NCBI GenBank assembly: GCA_964511155.1
Contig: CAZEEJ010000113.1
Coordinates: 1-17,419 of the forward strand
Direction of reading: 5' to 3'
Length of the DNA: 17,419 nt
Source: JAAYDF01 sp964511155
GTDB lineage: Bacteria; Planctomycetota; Phycisphaerae; UBA1845; PWPN01
The position numbers were made by a program, and so were the translations under genes. Shown piece by piece: positions 6,636-14,208 of the stretch. The number at the start of each line of letters is the position of its first letter. The first letter of the stretch is position 1. The notes under the pieces were generated by a model. It saw only the letters and a list, made by a program, of their open reading frames with translations. It had not been told where the DNA came from and did no database searches.

Positions 6636-8518
6636 TCCCCTTCCCAGCGTACAAAAGCCTCCATCGCGTAGTAATCCGGCAATCCGAGCGCGTTGTACTT
6701 GGCGGCGGTCTCGCGATTGCGGGCCTCGGCGCGCTGCCAGAACTCGCGATCGTCGTAGGGGCCGGGGAACAGGGCCTTGTCCTTCTGTGACTGGTGCTTG
6801 AAGATGCCGAAGATCTTGTGCGTCAACTGGGCCCTGGAGAAGGGGATGGCCATGTCGATCATGTCCACGTCCCACTCCTGCCAGGCACCGCGGTAGAGCC
6901 AGACGACTTCGGGTTTTTCATCCGGGCCGAGCACCTGGAGTGCCCGGAAAATCGCCTCGGCGCAGAGCCGGTGCGTGCCGTGGGGGTCGGCCATCTCGCC
7001 GGCCAGGAAGACCCAGTCGGGCCTGACCTTGCGCAACAGCTCCGCCACGATTCGCACGTCGTCGTCGCCGATGGGGCGCTTGCTGACCTCGCCCGTCTGG
7101 TAGAAGGGCAGGTCGAGGAAATGCGCGTTGCGGAAGGGGATGCCCATGGAGCGACACGCGGCCGCCGCCTCGTTCCGCCGCAGCCACTCCTTGATCTGCT
7201 GCACCTCGGGGATGTCCACCGCGCCCGGCGGCTTGGACGCGAAGAAGTCCTTCACCTTACGGACGAAGGCCTGCGTGCGGTTCGAGTCGAACCCGAAGAC
7301 GTGATTCAGGTCCGACCAGAAGTTGAGCATCTGGCGGGCGTAGTCGTCGAACACGGCAATGTTGCCGCTGGTCATGTAGGCCACGTGCGCCTCGTTGCCG
7401 CACTTGGCCATCTCGGTCAGGGTCGCCCCCATGCTGATCACGTCGTCGTCGGGGTGCGGGCTGAAGCAGAGCATGCGCTTGCCGGTCGGGGCCATGCCCT
7501 GGCGCAGCAGCGTGTCCCACAGGCTGCGGGCCACGCGGATGTTGAGGTCGTCCACGGGGCCGGCCTGGCGGACCAGCGAGGCCAGGTGGTGGTGGTCGTA
7601 GTCGTCCTGGTCGAGCTTGAGAATGCTCTTGCCGGCGGTCAGGCTCAGCCAGATCACCGCCCGCCGCTGGTAGCCCGGGGTCCACTCGATCTCACCGAGC
7701 AACCAGGGCGTGGCCAGCCGGGTGAGGTCCGCGGACGAGGCGGGTCCGCAGATGACCTCGGCGTCGTCGTGCTCCTGGAGGAAGCTGGCCGCGACGATGT
7801 CCGTCACCGGACCTTCCACCGCTTTGCGGATGATCGAAGCCTTCTGCTCACCGAAGGCCAGCAGCAGAATCTGCCGGGCTTCCAGGATCGTGCCGACCCC
7901 CATGGTGATCGCCTGGCGGGGGACGTTCTCTTCCCCAAAGAAGTCCGCCGCGGCGTCCATGCGCGTCACCCGATCGAGGCTGATGAGCCGGGTCCGCGAC
8001 TCGCGCGAGGAGCCGGGTTCGTTGAACCCGATGTGCCCCGTCCGCCCGATGCCCAGGATCTGGATGTCGATGCCGCCCGCCGCCCGGATGCGGTCCTCGT
8101 AAGCCTGGCAGAACGTGGCCACCTCGGCCGCCGGCAGCGTGCCGCCGGGAATGTGGATGTTCTCCGCCGGCACGTTCACGTGGTCGAAGAAGTTCTCCCG
8201 CATCCAGCGGTGGTAGCTCTGGATGCTGTCCGGCGGCATGGGCCAATACTCGTCAAGGTTGAAGGTCACCACGCGGCCCAAGTCCAGCCCTTCCTCGCGG
8301 TGCAGGCGGATCAACTCGCGGTAGACGTTGACCGGCGTGTTGCCTGTCGCCAGGCCGAGCACCGTGGGCTTGCCTTGCTCATTGTGGCGGCGAACGGTGT
8401 CGGCGATGAGGCCGGCCACATAGTTCGAGGCGACGACATCGCTGGGGAACACCCGCGTGGGAATCTTCTCCAGGACCTTGAAGGCCTTGTCCTCAAATAC
8501 GGTCTCTTTTCTGAACAT
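6632..8518 (-). CDS. nagB: Glucosamine-6-phosphate deaminase (NagB-like) fused to PIG-L/LmbE deacetylase
   Basis: A 628-residue two-domain protein. The N-terminal part (about 1-280) is NagB-like: LGLATGNTPVNVY (54-66), NLDEY (Asp89, equivalent of the enolisation base Asp72 of E. coli) and GIGRTGHIGFNEP (156-168, His162 and Glu167 equivalent to His143 and Glu148). Thr160 stands where E. coli NagB has catalytic Asp141. The C-terminal part (about 345-625) is PIG-L/LmbE: PHPDDDV (354-360) supplies the zinc-binding His/Asp motif and DPHGTH (511-516) the second zinc histidine site. From the families, the protein would deacetylate a GlcNAc derivative and deaminate/isomerise GlcN-6-P to fructose-6-P, channelling amino sugars into glycolysis; bifunctionality is inference. 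Single NagB is about 266 residues, so this is a true fusion, and its layout is familiar from Bacteroidetes-like genomes. A weak AAGTGAG precedes ATG 8518. The 3' end runs into heptad repeats. Confidence 0.9.
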   Translation of the reverse strand: MFRKETVFEDKAFKVLEKIPTRVFPSDVVASNYVAGLIADTVRRHNEQGKPTVLGLATGNTPVNVYRELIRLHREEGLDLGRVVTFNLDEYWPMPPDSIQSYHRWMRENFFDHVNVPAENIHIPGGTLPAAEVATFCQAYEDRIRAAGGIDIQILGIGRTGHIGFNEPGSSRESRTRLISLDRVTRMDAAADFFGEENVPRQAITMGVGTILEARQILLLAFGEQKASIIRKAVEGPVTDIVAASFLQEHDDAEVICGPASSADLTRLATPWLLGEIEWTPGYQRRAVIWLSLTAGKSILKLDQDDYDHHHLASLVRQAGPVDDLNIRVARSLWDTLLRQGMAPTGKRMLCFSPHPDDDVISMGATLTEMAKCGNEAHVAYMTSGNIAVFDDYARQMLNFWSDLNHVFGFDSNRTQAFVRKVKDFFASKPPGAVDIPEVQQIKEWLRRNEAAAACRSMGIPFRNAHFLDLPFYQTGEVSKRPIGDDDVRIVAELLRKVRPDWVFLAGEMADPHGTHRLCAEAIFRALQVLGPDEKPEVVWLYRGAWQEWDVDMIDMAIPFSRAQLTHKIFGIFKHQSQKDKALFPGPYDDREFWQRAEARNRETAAKYNALGLPDYYAMEAFVRWEGE

Positions 8519-8537
8519 AGAATCGATCTCACTTCAG

Positions 8538-8690
8538 GCGTGTGCCACCGCTCCGCAGCGGTCGCCCCCTGTGGCGACCGGCGTGTGCCACTGCTCTTTG
8601 AGCAGTGCGGTGTGGCACCGGCGTCCCGCCGGTGCCCGGCCGCCACGGCTCGGTTGTGCTCGCCGAAGTCGGGGGGCGGCCGCTACCGCG
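8538..8690. repeat. Mosaic GC-rich hairpin repeat, copy 2 (several consecutive stem-loops)
   Basis: Consecutive perfect inverted repeats: ACCGCT-ccgc-AGCGGT, GGTCGCC-ccctgt-GGCGACC, CACTGCTC-ttt-GAGCAGTG and GGCACCGGCG-tcc-CGCCGGTGCC. The last part, read on the minus strand, matches the block at 17365 and the end of copy 1. It sits in the upstream region of the NagB fusion and downstream of the 53-residue gene, so it may affect read-through between them. No other gene is seen in 8519-8710. Confidence 0.85.
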
Positions 8691-8710
8691 TCACGTTTTC
8701 GCGCTAACGC

Positions 8711-8872
8711 TCACACGTTGCGGGCGAGGAAGAAGAGGAGCCCGGTCAGCGTCGCCAGAAGGCCGGTCTGAACCGTCTGCAGCACCAGGTCACAACTGGC
8801 CGCCTGAAACACCACGGCTCCGGACGTCGCAAACGCCAGCCAGCGAACTACACGTTGATACTTGCGATCCAT
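8711..8872 (-). CDS. Small putative lipoprotein or membrane peptide, 53 aa
   Basis: ATG 8872 is preceded by GAGGAG with good spacing, which is the main reason to believe the gene and to reject the in-frame ATG further upstream. The peptide has a basic N-terminus (MDRKYQRVVR), a hydrophobic stretch (WLAFATSGAVVFQ) ending in QAASC at Cys27, then a second hydrophobic segment (GLLATLTGLLFFLA) and a short RNV end. The Cys after a hydrophobic core resembles a weak lipobox; Ala at -3 is not ideal. Small proteins of this style are common in planctomycetes, but no function is assigned. It lies between the ARH-fold lipoprotein and the NagB fusion, on the same strand. Confidence 0.6.
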   Translation of the reverse strand: MDRKYQRVVRWLAFATSGAVVFQAASCDLVLQTVQTGLLATLTGLLFFLARNV

Positions 8873-8968
8873 ACGAGTCTCCTCGCCAGGGGATTCCTCA
8901 CCCATCTCGGCCGAACCCCGGCCGGGGCACCTATTGTCCACATCATCCGTCTGCCGTCCATCCCTCCG

Positions 8969-9008
8969 GCCGCTTGCGGCTTCGCACCTGCCGCTTGCGG
9001 CTTCGCAC
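8969..9008. repeat. Tandem palindromic repeat GCCGCTTGCGGCTTCGCAC, two copies
   Basis: Two perfect 19-bp copies at 8969-8987 and 8990-9008 (21-bp period), each containing the palindrome GCCGC-tt-GCGGC. They start 9 bp beyond the stop codon of the ARH-fold gene on its downstream side. They could protect or terminate its mRNA, though no T-tract follows. The remainder of 8873-9016 shows no gene. Confidence 0.75.
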
Positions 9009-9016
9009 TCTCTCGT

Positions 9017-10939
9017 TCACCGCCAACGCGGGACCACCAGTTCGTACACGCTGGTGAACTGGGCCGATCCGCCGGGCCGCCCGATCACCCGGATGGCCTT
9101 GGTACTCACCGGCTTGAATGAAAGGCCATACTGCCGCTTGCCCTGCCGGGCGGCCTCCGGATCGAACGGAGGCAGGCACTCCAGGTCCGCCACCGGCTGC
9201 CAATGACCCTCTTCGTCCTGATACTGGACACCCAGCGTCTCGAACCAGCCGCCGTTATCGAAAACCGGCCCGGTGTGCAGCACGAGGCTGGAGATCCGCA
9301 CCGGCTCCGGCCATTCGTATCCGTAGAAGTCCTCCGCCAGCGTGTTGGCCCCGTCGAAGCTGTCGTAGTAGCGGATGGACATGTCACCGTCGCGGAGCAC
9401 CCCCACGTCGCGACTGCCGCTGCCCTTGGGCTTGGTGACGGCAGCCAGTACCCGCTCGGCCGACCGGGCCAGGTTCGGCCGGTGCACAAACAGCGGCAAC
9501 CGCTGCTCCCGCCGCGTCTCGCCATCAAACACGGTCACCGCGATATCGTACTGCCCGGTCTCCCGCGGGGTCCCCGCGAGGACCTGCCGATTCCCCTGCC
9601 GCTGCGTCTGCATTCCGGGCGGCAGGGCCCCCGCCAGGATCACGTCGACCCCGCGCCCGCTCGGGCGGCCGCCAATGCCGTCGATTTCGACCGTCGCGGG
9701 CTCGCCGGCCTCCAGGTGGATGGGGAACAGCCGCACCTCCAGCGGAGCGAAGAACTCCGCCTGCGTGTTGATCACCAGCACCTCGCGATCGCCCACCCGC
9801 TCGACCCGCCCACCGGACTCGACCACCTGCCGCCGCCCCACGGCCGCGGTTCGCTGGGCCATGTCCGTCAGCCGACCGTCCGGCACTTCATCCCGCGTGC
9901 GGTTTTTGTAGAAGTCGTTGAGCGGCTTCGTCCACTCGGGCAGCACGTGCGTGTACTTCCTCGGGATGGACGCGCTGCCGTGCATCAGGGCCACCAGGCC
10001 GGCCAGCGTCGCACACTGGTTATCCGCGTCGTACCCCGCCATGCAGGCGTAGTTCATCGTCTTCTCGAAATCGCCCTCCCCGTAGAGCAGGGCGAGCACG
10101 CCCAGGGCTCCGTTGAGGACCGCCCCGACGTGGCCCGTCGGGAAGTCGGCGGGCATTCCCTCGCGGTCATGGTACTTGCGTTTGATCTTCTCCCGCACCG
10201 CGACCCAGTCGTCGCCGTGCTCCCGCTTCCACTCGCGGACATCGTCGATGGCCGTGCGGAAGATGCTGCCCGGCGGCACGTGCTCGTACCCGATCTGGCA
10301 GAGCCGCTCGACGTCCTTCTCGAAGAACGACGCCGCGTACATCGTGTTGTACCAGATGGTCGGGTGCGTGCCGTAGTCGTCGTTGGTGATTTTGGCGGCC
10401 CAGTCGGCCTTGGCGGCCGCGTAGCGGATCATCCCCGGGGTGGTCACCGCCCAGATCTCGCAGACCAGTTGCGGGTCGATCTGGTACCAGTGCACGTTGA
10501 GGTCCTTGCGCCCCGTCAGCGGCGGCAGGTACCCCAGATCCATCAGATCCCGCGCCGCCCGGTTGGCCACCCAGATGTGGCTGTTGATGCAGCGTTTCCA
10601 GTACTCCGCCACCTGGGCGTAGGTCGGCTCGGGACCATGTTCTTCCATGCAGAACAGCATGACGTACTCGATGTCCGTGTCGTCGTCGCTGAACGAGCCG
10701 TCGAACTCGCGGATGCGCTGGAGGGCATCCGGCATCCAGTCTTCAATCGGCTCGGTGCGCGGCTGATCCTGGTACTTGTGCTCGTGCGAGAGCCCGTACA
10801 TGTTGCCGATGCACTGTCCCAGCCATGAGGCATAGACCTTGTCCTCGTACTCCGCCAGGTCGATCCGGAGGGTGGGTCCGCCGCACCCCGCCAGCCATGT
10901 CCCCAGCACCAGCACACCGACTGCACCGTTCGTCCGCAT
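9017..10939 (-). CDS. Lipoprotein with ADP-ribosylglycohydrolase fold, Ig-like and discoidin-like domains
   Basis: A 640-residue exported lipoprotein. ATG 10939 is preceded by GAGG and starts a signal peptide ending LAGC (lipidated Cys19); the upstream open extension lacks this logic. Residues about 28-360 look like the ADP-ribosylglycohydrolase family (PF03747): DKVYASWLGQCIGNMYG (33-49), the acidic metal motif SDDDTD (84-89) and GYDADNQCATLAG (302-314), matching the family's second Asp pair. Residues about 430-485 read ALPPGM...LAGTPRETGQYDIAVTV, typical of putative Ig (He_PIG-type) domains. Residues about 490-640 resemble an F5/8 type C (discoidin) carbohydrate-binding fold, with FDGANTLAEDFYGYEW and a closing VYELVVPR. 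The catalytic substrate is unknown; surface location and binding modules favour a glycan or glycoconjugate over nitrogenase-type ADP-ribosylation control. Confidence 0.85.
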   Translation of the reverse strand: MRTNGAVGVLVLGTWLAGCGGPTLRIDLAEYEDKVYASWLGQCIGNMYGLSHEHKYQDQPRTEPIEDWMPDALQRIREFDGSFSDDDTDIEYVMLFCMEEHGPEPTYAQVAEYWKRCINSHIWVANRAARDLMDLGYLPPLTGRKDLNVHWYQIDPQLVCEIWAVTTPGMIRYAAAKADWAAKITNDDYGTHPTIWYNTMYAASFFEKDVERLCQIGYEHVPPGSIFRTAIDDVREWKREHGDDWVAVREKIKRKYHDREGMPADFPTGHVGAVLNGALGVLALLYGEGDFEKTMNYACMAGYDADNQCATLAGLVALMHGSASIPRKYTHVLPEWTKPLNDFYKNRTRDEVPDGRLTDMAQRTAAVGRRQVVESGGRVERVGDREVLVINTQAEFFAPLEVRLFPIHLEAGEPATVEIDGIGGRPSGRGVDVILAGALPPGMQTQRQGNRQVLAGTPRETGQYDIAVTVFDGETRREQRLPLFVHRPNLARSAERVLAAVTKPKGSGSRDVGVLRDGDMSIRYYDSFDGANTLAEDFYGYEWPEPVRISSLVLHTGPVFDNGGWFETLGVQYQDEEGHWQPVADLECLPPFDPEAARQGKRQYGLSFKPVSTKAIRVIGRPGGSAQFTSVYELVVPRWR

Positions 10940-11031
10940 CGCGTCCTCGCTTTCGTACGACAAACCTCGCGTGCACAGCTTGCCCTCCTGGGCGGACCGC
11001 GTCAACAGCGCGGGCCGGGGCGCATGCAAGA

Positions 11032-11054
11032 GCCCCGGTCGCAAGGACCGGGGC
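11032..11054. terminator. Strong hairpin between PEP-CTERM gene and ARH lipoprotein gene
   Basis: GCCCCGGTC-gcaag-GACCGGGGC is a perfect 9-bp GC-rich stem with a 5-nt loop, 53 bp beyond the stop of the PEP-CTERM gene on the minus strand. It could reduce read-through into the lipoprotein gene. No T-run follows on the minus strand, so it is not a textbook intrinsic terminator. Confidence 0.5.
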
Positions 11055-11107
11055 CCTGAAAACTGGGCTGAAACTGATGATCCGGACGCGCTGAATCGAG
11101 AGCCGGG

Positions 11108-11839
11108 TCAGCGGGCGGTCCGGCGCCTGCGAATCATCAGCAGGCTGCCGGCGGCGAGAAACGCCAGGGTGGCCGGCTCGGGAATCGTCGTCAGGATATC
11201 CTGCGAAGTCGGGCTGGTCAGGACGTACAGGGTTGTGCGTGTCGTCCAGGTCCCGTCGATGATGTTATCCAGCCAGGCGCTGGCCAGCGTGTGAACGTTG
11301 GACGTGTGGGCGTGGGAAGTGTCCAAGCGCAGGTTATCGGCCAGCAGGTCGATCGAGGTATCCTCGACCAACTCCCAGACGATGTACTGGAAAGCGGCGG
11401 CTTCCACCTGCCCCACGATCGATCCGGCAAACGCGTTGGACCAGAGGATCTCGATGTACTCGATGTCCTGGGCGCTCACACCGGCGGCAGCGGCCAACGG
11501 GATCAGGCCGTAATTGTGCCCGACGGCGTCCGGGGGGTTCAGGCCAAAGCTGAAGCCCTGGTTGGACTCGAAGCAGTAGGTCAGCAACGGCACCCAGCCG
11601 CTGCCGTAGTCCGCTTCCAGGTCGAGCGTGCCCACGGGAATGTTCCGCGGGAAGGCACTGAGCTGAGTCGTGCCCAGCGTGTTGCTCCCGGTGCCGAGCA
11701 GGAAGGGCCCGGGCTGGCCTCCGCTGCCTCCTTCGCCGGTAAGCGCATCCCGCACCATCACTGCCTGGGCATTCTGCATCTCCCCAGACAGTCCCGCTAA
11801 TACGACCACCGCCACGAGCAAAGTGATTGCGCGTAACAT
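11108..11839 (-). CDS. PEP-CTERM sorted secreted protein
   Basis: A 243-residue exoprotein. GGAGAGG lies just before ATG 11839. It has an N-terminal signal peptide (about 1-26, hydrophobic LLVAVVVLAGL, likely cleavage after AQA) and a C-terminal PEP-CTERM sorting signal: Ile-Pro-Glu-Pro at 219-222, a hydrophobic helix (LAFLAAGSLLMI) and an RRRR cluster at the end. Such proteins are processed by an exosortase and attached to, or released into, the extracellular matrix. The mature part contains TYCFES (Cys89) and a later AAAFQYIVWELVED (Gln151), an arrangement seen in PEP-CTERM proteins with thioester-domain-like folds; that resemblance is only suggestive. The next gene downstream is the ARH-fold lipoprotein, also a cell-surface protein. 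Confidence 0.85.
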   Translation of the reverse strand: MLRAITLLVAVVVLAGLSGEMQNAQAVMVRDALTGEGGSGGQPGPFLLGTGSNTLGTTQLSAFPRNIPVGTLDLEADYGSGWVPLLTYCFESNQGFSFGLNPPDAVGHNYGLIPLAAAAGVSAQDIEYIEILWSNAFAGSIVGQVEAAAFQYIVWELVEDTSIDLLADNLRLDTSHAHTSNVHTLASAWLDNIIDGTWTTRTTLYVLTSPTSQDILTTIPEPATLAFLAAGSLLMIRRRRTAR

Positions 11840-11982
11840 TTTCCTCTCCTGTCCTGTTTTTTATGCGCGGGGTTGCGACCGGGGTGTCATCGATAGAACG
11901 GGGAGATAGTGATCCGAATCCCCCCCCGGAAATCCCGCTTTTCCCATCCTCAATTCTTCTGCAATTCCCTCAACTCAAACCG

Positions 11983-12011
11983 ATTGTAGCATGTTGGCCC
12001 GGCTTCGGCTA
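11983..12011 (-). promoter_or_regulatory. Candidate promoter of the PEP-CTERM gene
   Basis: On the minus strand TACAAT (11983-11988) is preceded, across a 17-bp spacer, by TAGCCG (12006-12011), a poor -35 with three of six matches. The start codon at 11839 would be about 140 bp downstream. The rest of the gap 11840-12154 is non-coding as far as can be seen: it holds an A/T-richer segment, a C-run at 11920-11927, and a GTCCGA/TCGGAC inverted pair near 12060-12094. Confidence 0.3.
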
Positions 12012-12154
12012 GTGCAGATTGACAGTTCTTCGTCTGTTGCATCCATATTTTTTCCGCTGTGTCCGAATTCGAGACAAGCCTGCTGTGTCGGACGTGGGAC
12101 ATCGGCCGTCAGGGCCGGGGTGGGCTGCGGCCCGTACAGACATAACTCTAATCC

Positions 12155-14161
12155 TCAGATTGACTTGGGGATCTGGGTGGTCTCCACCCGCGCGAGCTTG
12201 TTCTTGGATGGTCGGCCGGTGGTGCGGGAGGGCGAGCTGATCGATGGGGCGGTCAGCGGCTCCGCCGGGATGACATGACGGTCCGGATAATGCTTCTGAA
12301 AAGCCCATCGCCGGGCCACCCGGTAGTAGCGGGTCATGTGGCTCCAGTCGAAGTGTTCGGCGTGGCTCTCGACCTGGTTGCGGAGCTGGATTCGGCGGCG
12401 ATTGGACATGCGTGTCAGATCAAAAAGCCAACCGGTGATCTGATCCACCGTTTCCTGGAACGTACGGTCCCGGCGGCGGGCCACCCAGATGCCGTTGCTG
12501 TCATGCTCGGGGAAGTGGCTCATGACGTAGGCCCCGAACCCACTGAGATCGCTGGTGATGGCCGGGATGCCGCGGACCACACATTCCATCGGGGTGTAGC
12601 CCCATGGCTCATAGTACGAGGGGAACACGCCCAAGTTGCACCCGCGCACGAACTGGTCGTACTCGAGGCCCAGCACGGGGCTGGTGGAAGTGATGAACTC
12701 GGGGTGGAAGAGGACCTTGACCGGATCGTCGGCCGCGTTGAGCAGGCGGCGGTGGCGCAGGTGGCAGAGGATGGCGTCGGCGCCATCGTCCCAGAGGTCG
12801 TGGGTGACGATGGTCGGCTGAGCGTACTGCCGCCAGGCGTGCATCATGCGTTTGAGGCGCACGCGGGCGTACTCGTCGAGGAGGTCGTCCATGGAGGGCA
12901 GTCGGCCGTCGGCGAGTGTGGCGAAAAGCCGCTGGCCCATGTCGCCCTTGATCGATTCGCAGGTCTCGCGCAACTCGTGGAACATGGCCTGTCGCTTGAG
13001 GGTATCGACATTGAGGCCGCGATACGCCGCCGGGGCGATGATGAACGCCACGACGGTCATGCCGGTGGGCTCGGCTCTGAGACGCTGGTTGAGCTGGTGC
13101 AGCGCCTCGATGAAGACGTCAAATCCCTTGTTGCGATACTCGTACCGACCGGCGGTGAAGATGTAGAGCGTCTGGTCCAGGTCGAATGTGTAGCTGGAGA
13201 AGAAGTGGCCCATCACGAACTCGTGGATGAGGTGCTTGCACTGGCGATGGAGGTTCTGGAACTCGTAGGGTGCGGCGAAGCGTTCGACGTTGAGCCCGTT
13301 GGGGACGAGCACCTCCGGCTGCCGGCCGAGAAACTGCCGGGCCTCCATGGCGGTGATCCCGGAGACGGTGGTAAACACGTCGGCGGCGTGGGCGGCGGCC
13401 CGCTCCATGGAGAACCGGTGGTGAAACCCGTGCTGGTGGGCGACGGCCTCTCCGTCGATGTCCGCGAGGTGGTCGTAGAGATTGACATTGGCGGCGCTGA
13501 GGCTCCGGCCGACGAGGGTGGCGTGGGTGGTGAACACGGAGGGGAAGCTCACCCGGCGGTGACGCAGCAGCGGCAGGGCCAGGGCCCCCTGCCATTCGTG
13601 AAAGTGGGCGAGCATGGGACGGTCGCCCATTCGCTCGTGGATGGCCTGGAGCAGGTCGGCGGTCATGTGCCCGAACAGGATAACGTCGTTGAGTTCCCCT
13701 TCGTGTTCCGGCGTACCGATACCCAGATCCTTCCACAGGTAGTACTTCATCTGGGCGAGGGCGTGGGCTTGGGTGGAGGTATCGACGAGCAGGACGCGAG
13801 GCCGTCCGGTAATCAGCCAGCGGCCGCTGTGGATGATGATGCCCCGATCGCGGAGACTCTCGACCGCCTGGGCGACGACGCCGCTGGGCGTTTCGAGCTC
13901 GAACTCGATGGCGGCGGCGGATTCGCGGTAAGGTCCGATGAGCCAGTACTGGTCGCCCCAGCGTTTGACCGCGGCGGGGGCCTTGCTGCGCAGGACGGTA
14001 TAGATGCCGCCGGTCTGGGCACAGACCTCCCAGGCGACCTCAAAAAGCAGCGCCGGGGAGCGTTCGCCGTTGCCGGAGCCGGGCCCGTGCTCGGCGGGCG
14101 CAGCCAGGCCGGGGATGTCGGACCGGCGGGACGCGTCTTGGGATCGTCGGCTGTCGTCCAT
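12155..14161 (-). CDS. Eukaryote-type glycogen synthase (GT3)
   Basis: A 668-residue glycosyltransferase of family GT3, the fungal/animal glycogen synthase type, not GlgA (GT5). It should elongate alpha-1,4-glucan from UDP-glucose in the cytosol. Diagnostic motifs: EVAWEVCAQTGGIYTVLRSK (41-60), HFHEWQGALALPLLR (186-200), TTHATLVGRSL (211-221), SMERAAAHAADVFTTVSGIT (251-270), VPNGLN, FTAGRYEYRNKG (335-346), and YYEPWGYTPMEC with the EX7E pair Glu518/Glu526. The C-terminal NRRRIQLRN...DW segment (587-606) corresponds to the glucose-6-phosphate arginine helix of yeast Gsy2, but some arginines there appear replaced (RNQVES where yeast has RNRTER). A Ser/Thr-rich basic tail follows. ATG 14161 is preferred over the TTG at 14167. 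The isomerase gene lies 47 bp upstream on the same strand. Confidence 0.93.
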   Translation of the reverse strand: MDDSRRSQDASRRSDIPGLAAPAEHGPGSGNGERSPALLFEVAWEVCAQTGGIYTVLRSKAPAAVKRWGDQYWLIGPYRESAAAIEFELETPSGVVAQAVESLRDRGIIIHSGRWLITGRPRVLLVDTSTQAHALAQMKYYLWKDLGIGTPEHEGELNDVILFGHMTADLLQAIHERMGDRPMLAHFHEWQGALALPLLRHRRVSFPSVFTTHATLVGRSLSAANVNLYDHLADIDGEAVAHQHGFHHRFSMERAAAHAADVFTTVSGITAMEARQFLGRQPEVLVPNGLNVERFAAPYEFQNLHRQCKHLIHEFVMGHFFSSYTFDLDQTLYIFTAGRYEYRNKGFDVFIEALHQLNQRLRAEPTGMTVVAFIIAPAAYRGLNVDTLKRQAMFHELRETCESIKGDMGQRLFATLADGRLPSMDDLLDEYARVRLKRMMHAWRQYAQPTIVTHDLWDDGADAILCHLRHRRLLNAADDPVKVLFHPEFITSTSPVLGLEYDQFVRGCNLGVFPSYYEPWGYTPMECVVRGIPAITSDLSGFGAYVMSHFPEHDSNGIWVARRRDRTFQETVDQITGWLFDLTRMSNRRRIQLRNQVESHAEHFDWSHMTRYYRVARRWAFQKHYPDRHVIPAEPLTAPSISSPSRTTGRPSKNKLARVETTQIPKSI

Positions 14162-14208
14162 TTCCAAACCCTGACGAAAGGCGATGGGGTACTCGGTGCA
14201 CGTTACCT

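Noticed and set aside
6794..8707. Long open frame on the plus strand opposite the NagB fusion
   Set aside because: It is antisense to a clearly recognisable two-domain enzyme. Long antisense frames are expected at this G+C level, and the translation has no family features.
8873..8941. 23-residue upstream extension of the 53-residue lipoprotein-like gene
   Set aside because: The internal ATG at 8872 has a clear GAGGAG site and starts a sensible basic-hydrophobic N-terminus; the extension would place the ribosome-binding site inside the gene.
9203..10828. Open frame on the plus strand opposite the ARH-fold lipoprotein
   Set aside because: Antisense shadow with no recognisable domain; the minus-strand gene has a lipobox, a ribosome-binding site and family motifs.
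10940..11044. 35-residue N-terminal extension of the ARH-fold protein
   Set aside because: It would bury the signal peptide and lipobox that begin at ATG 10939, and it overlaps the GC-rich hairpin near 11032.
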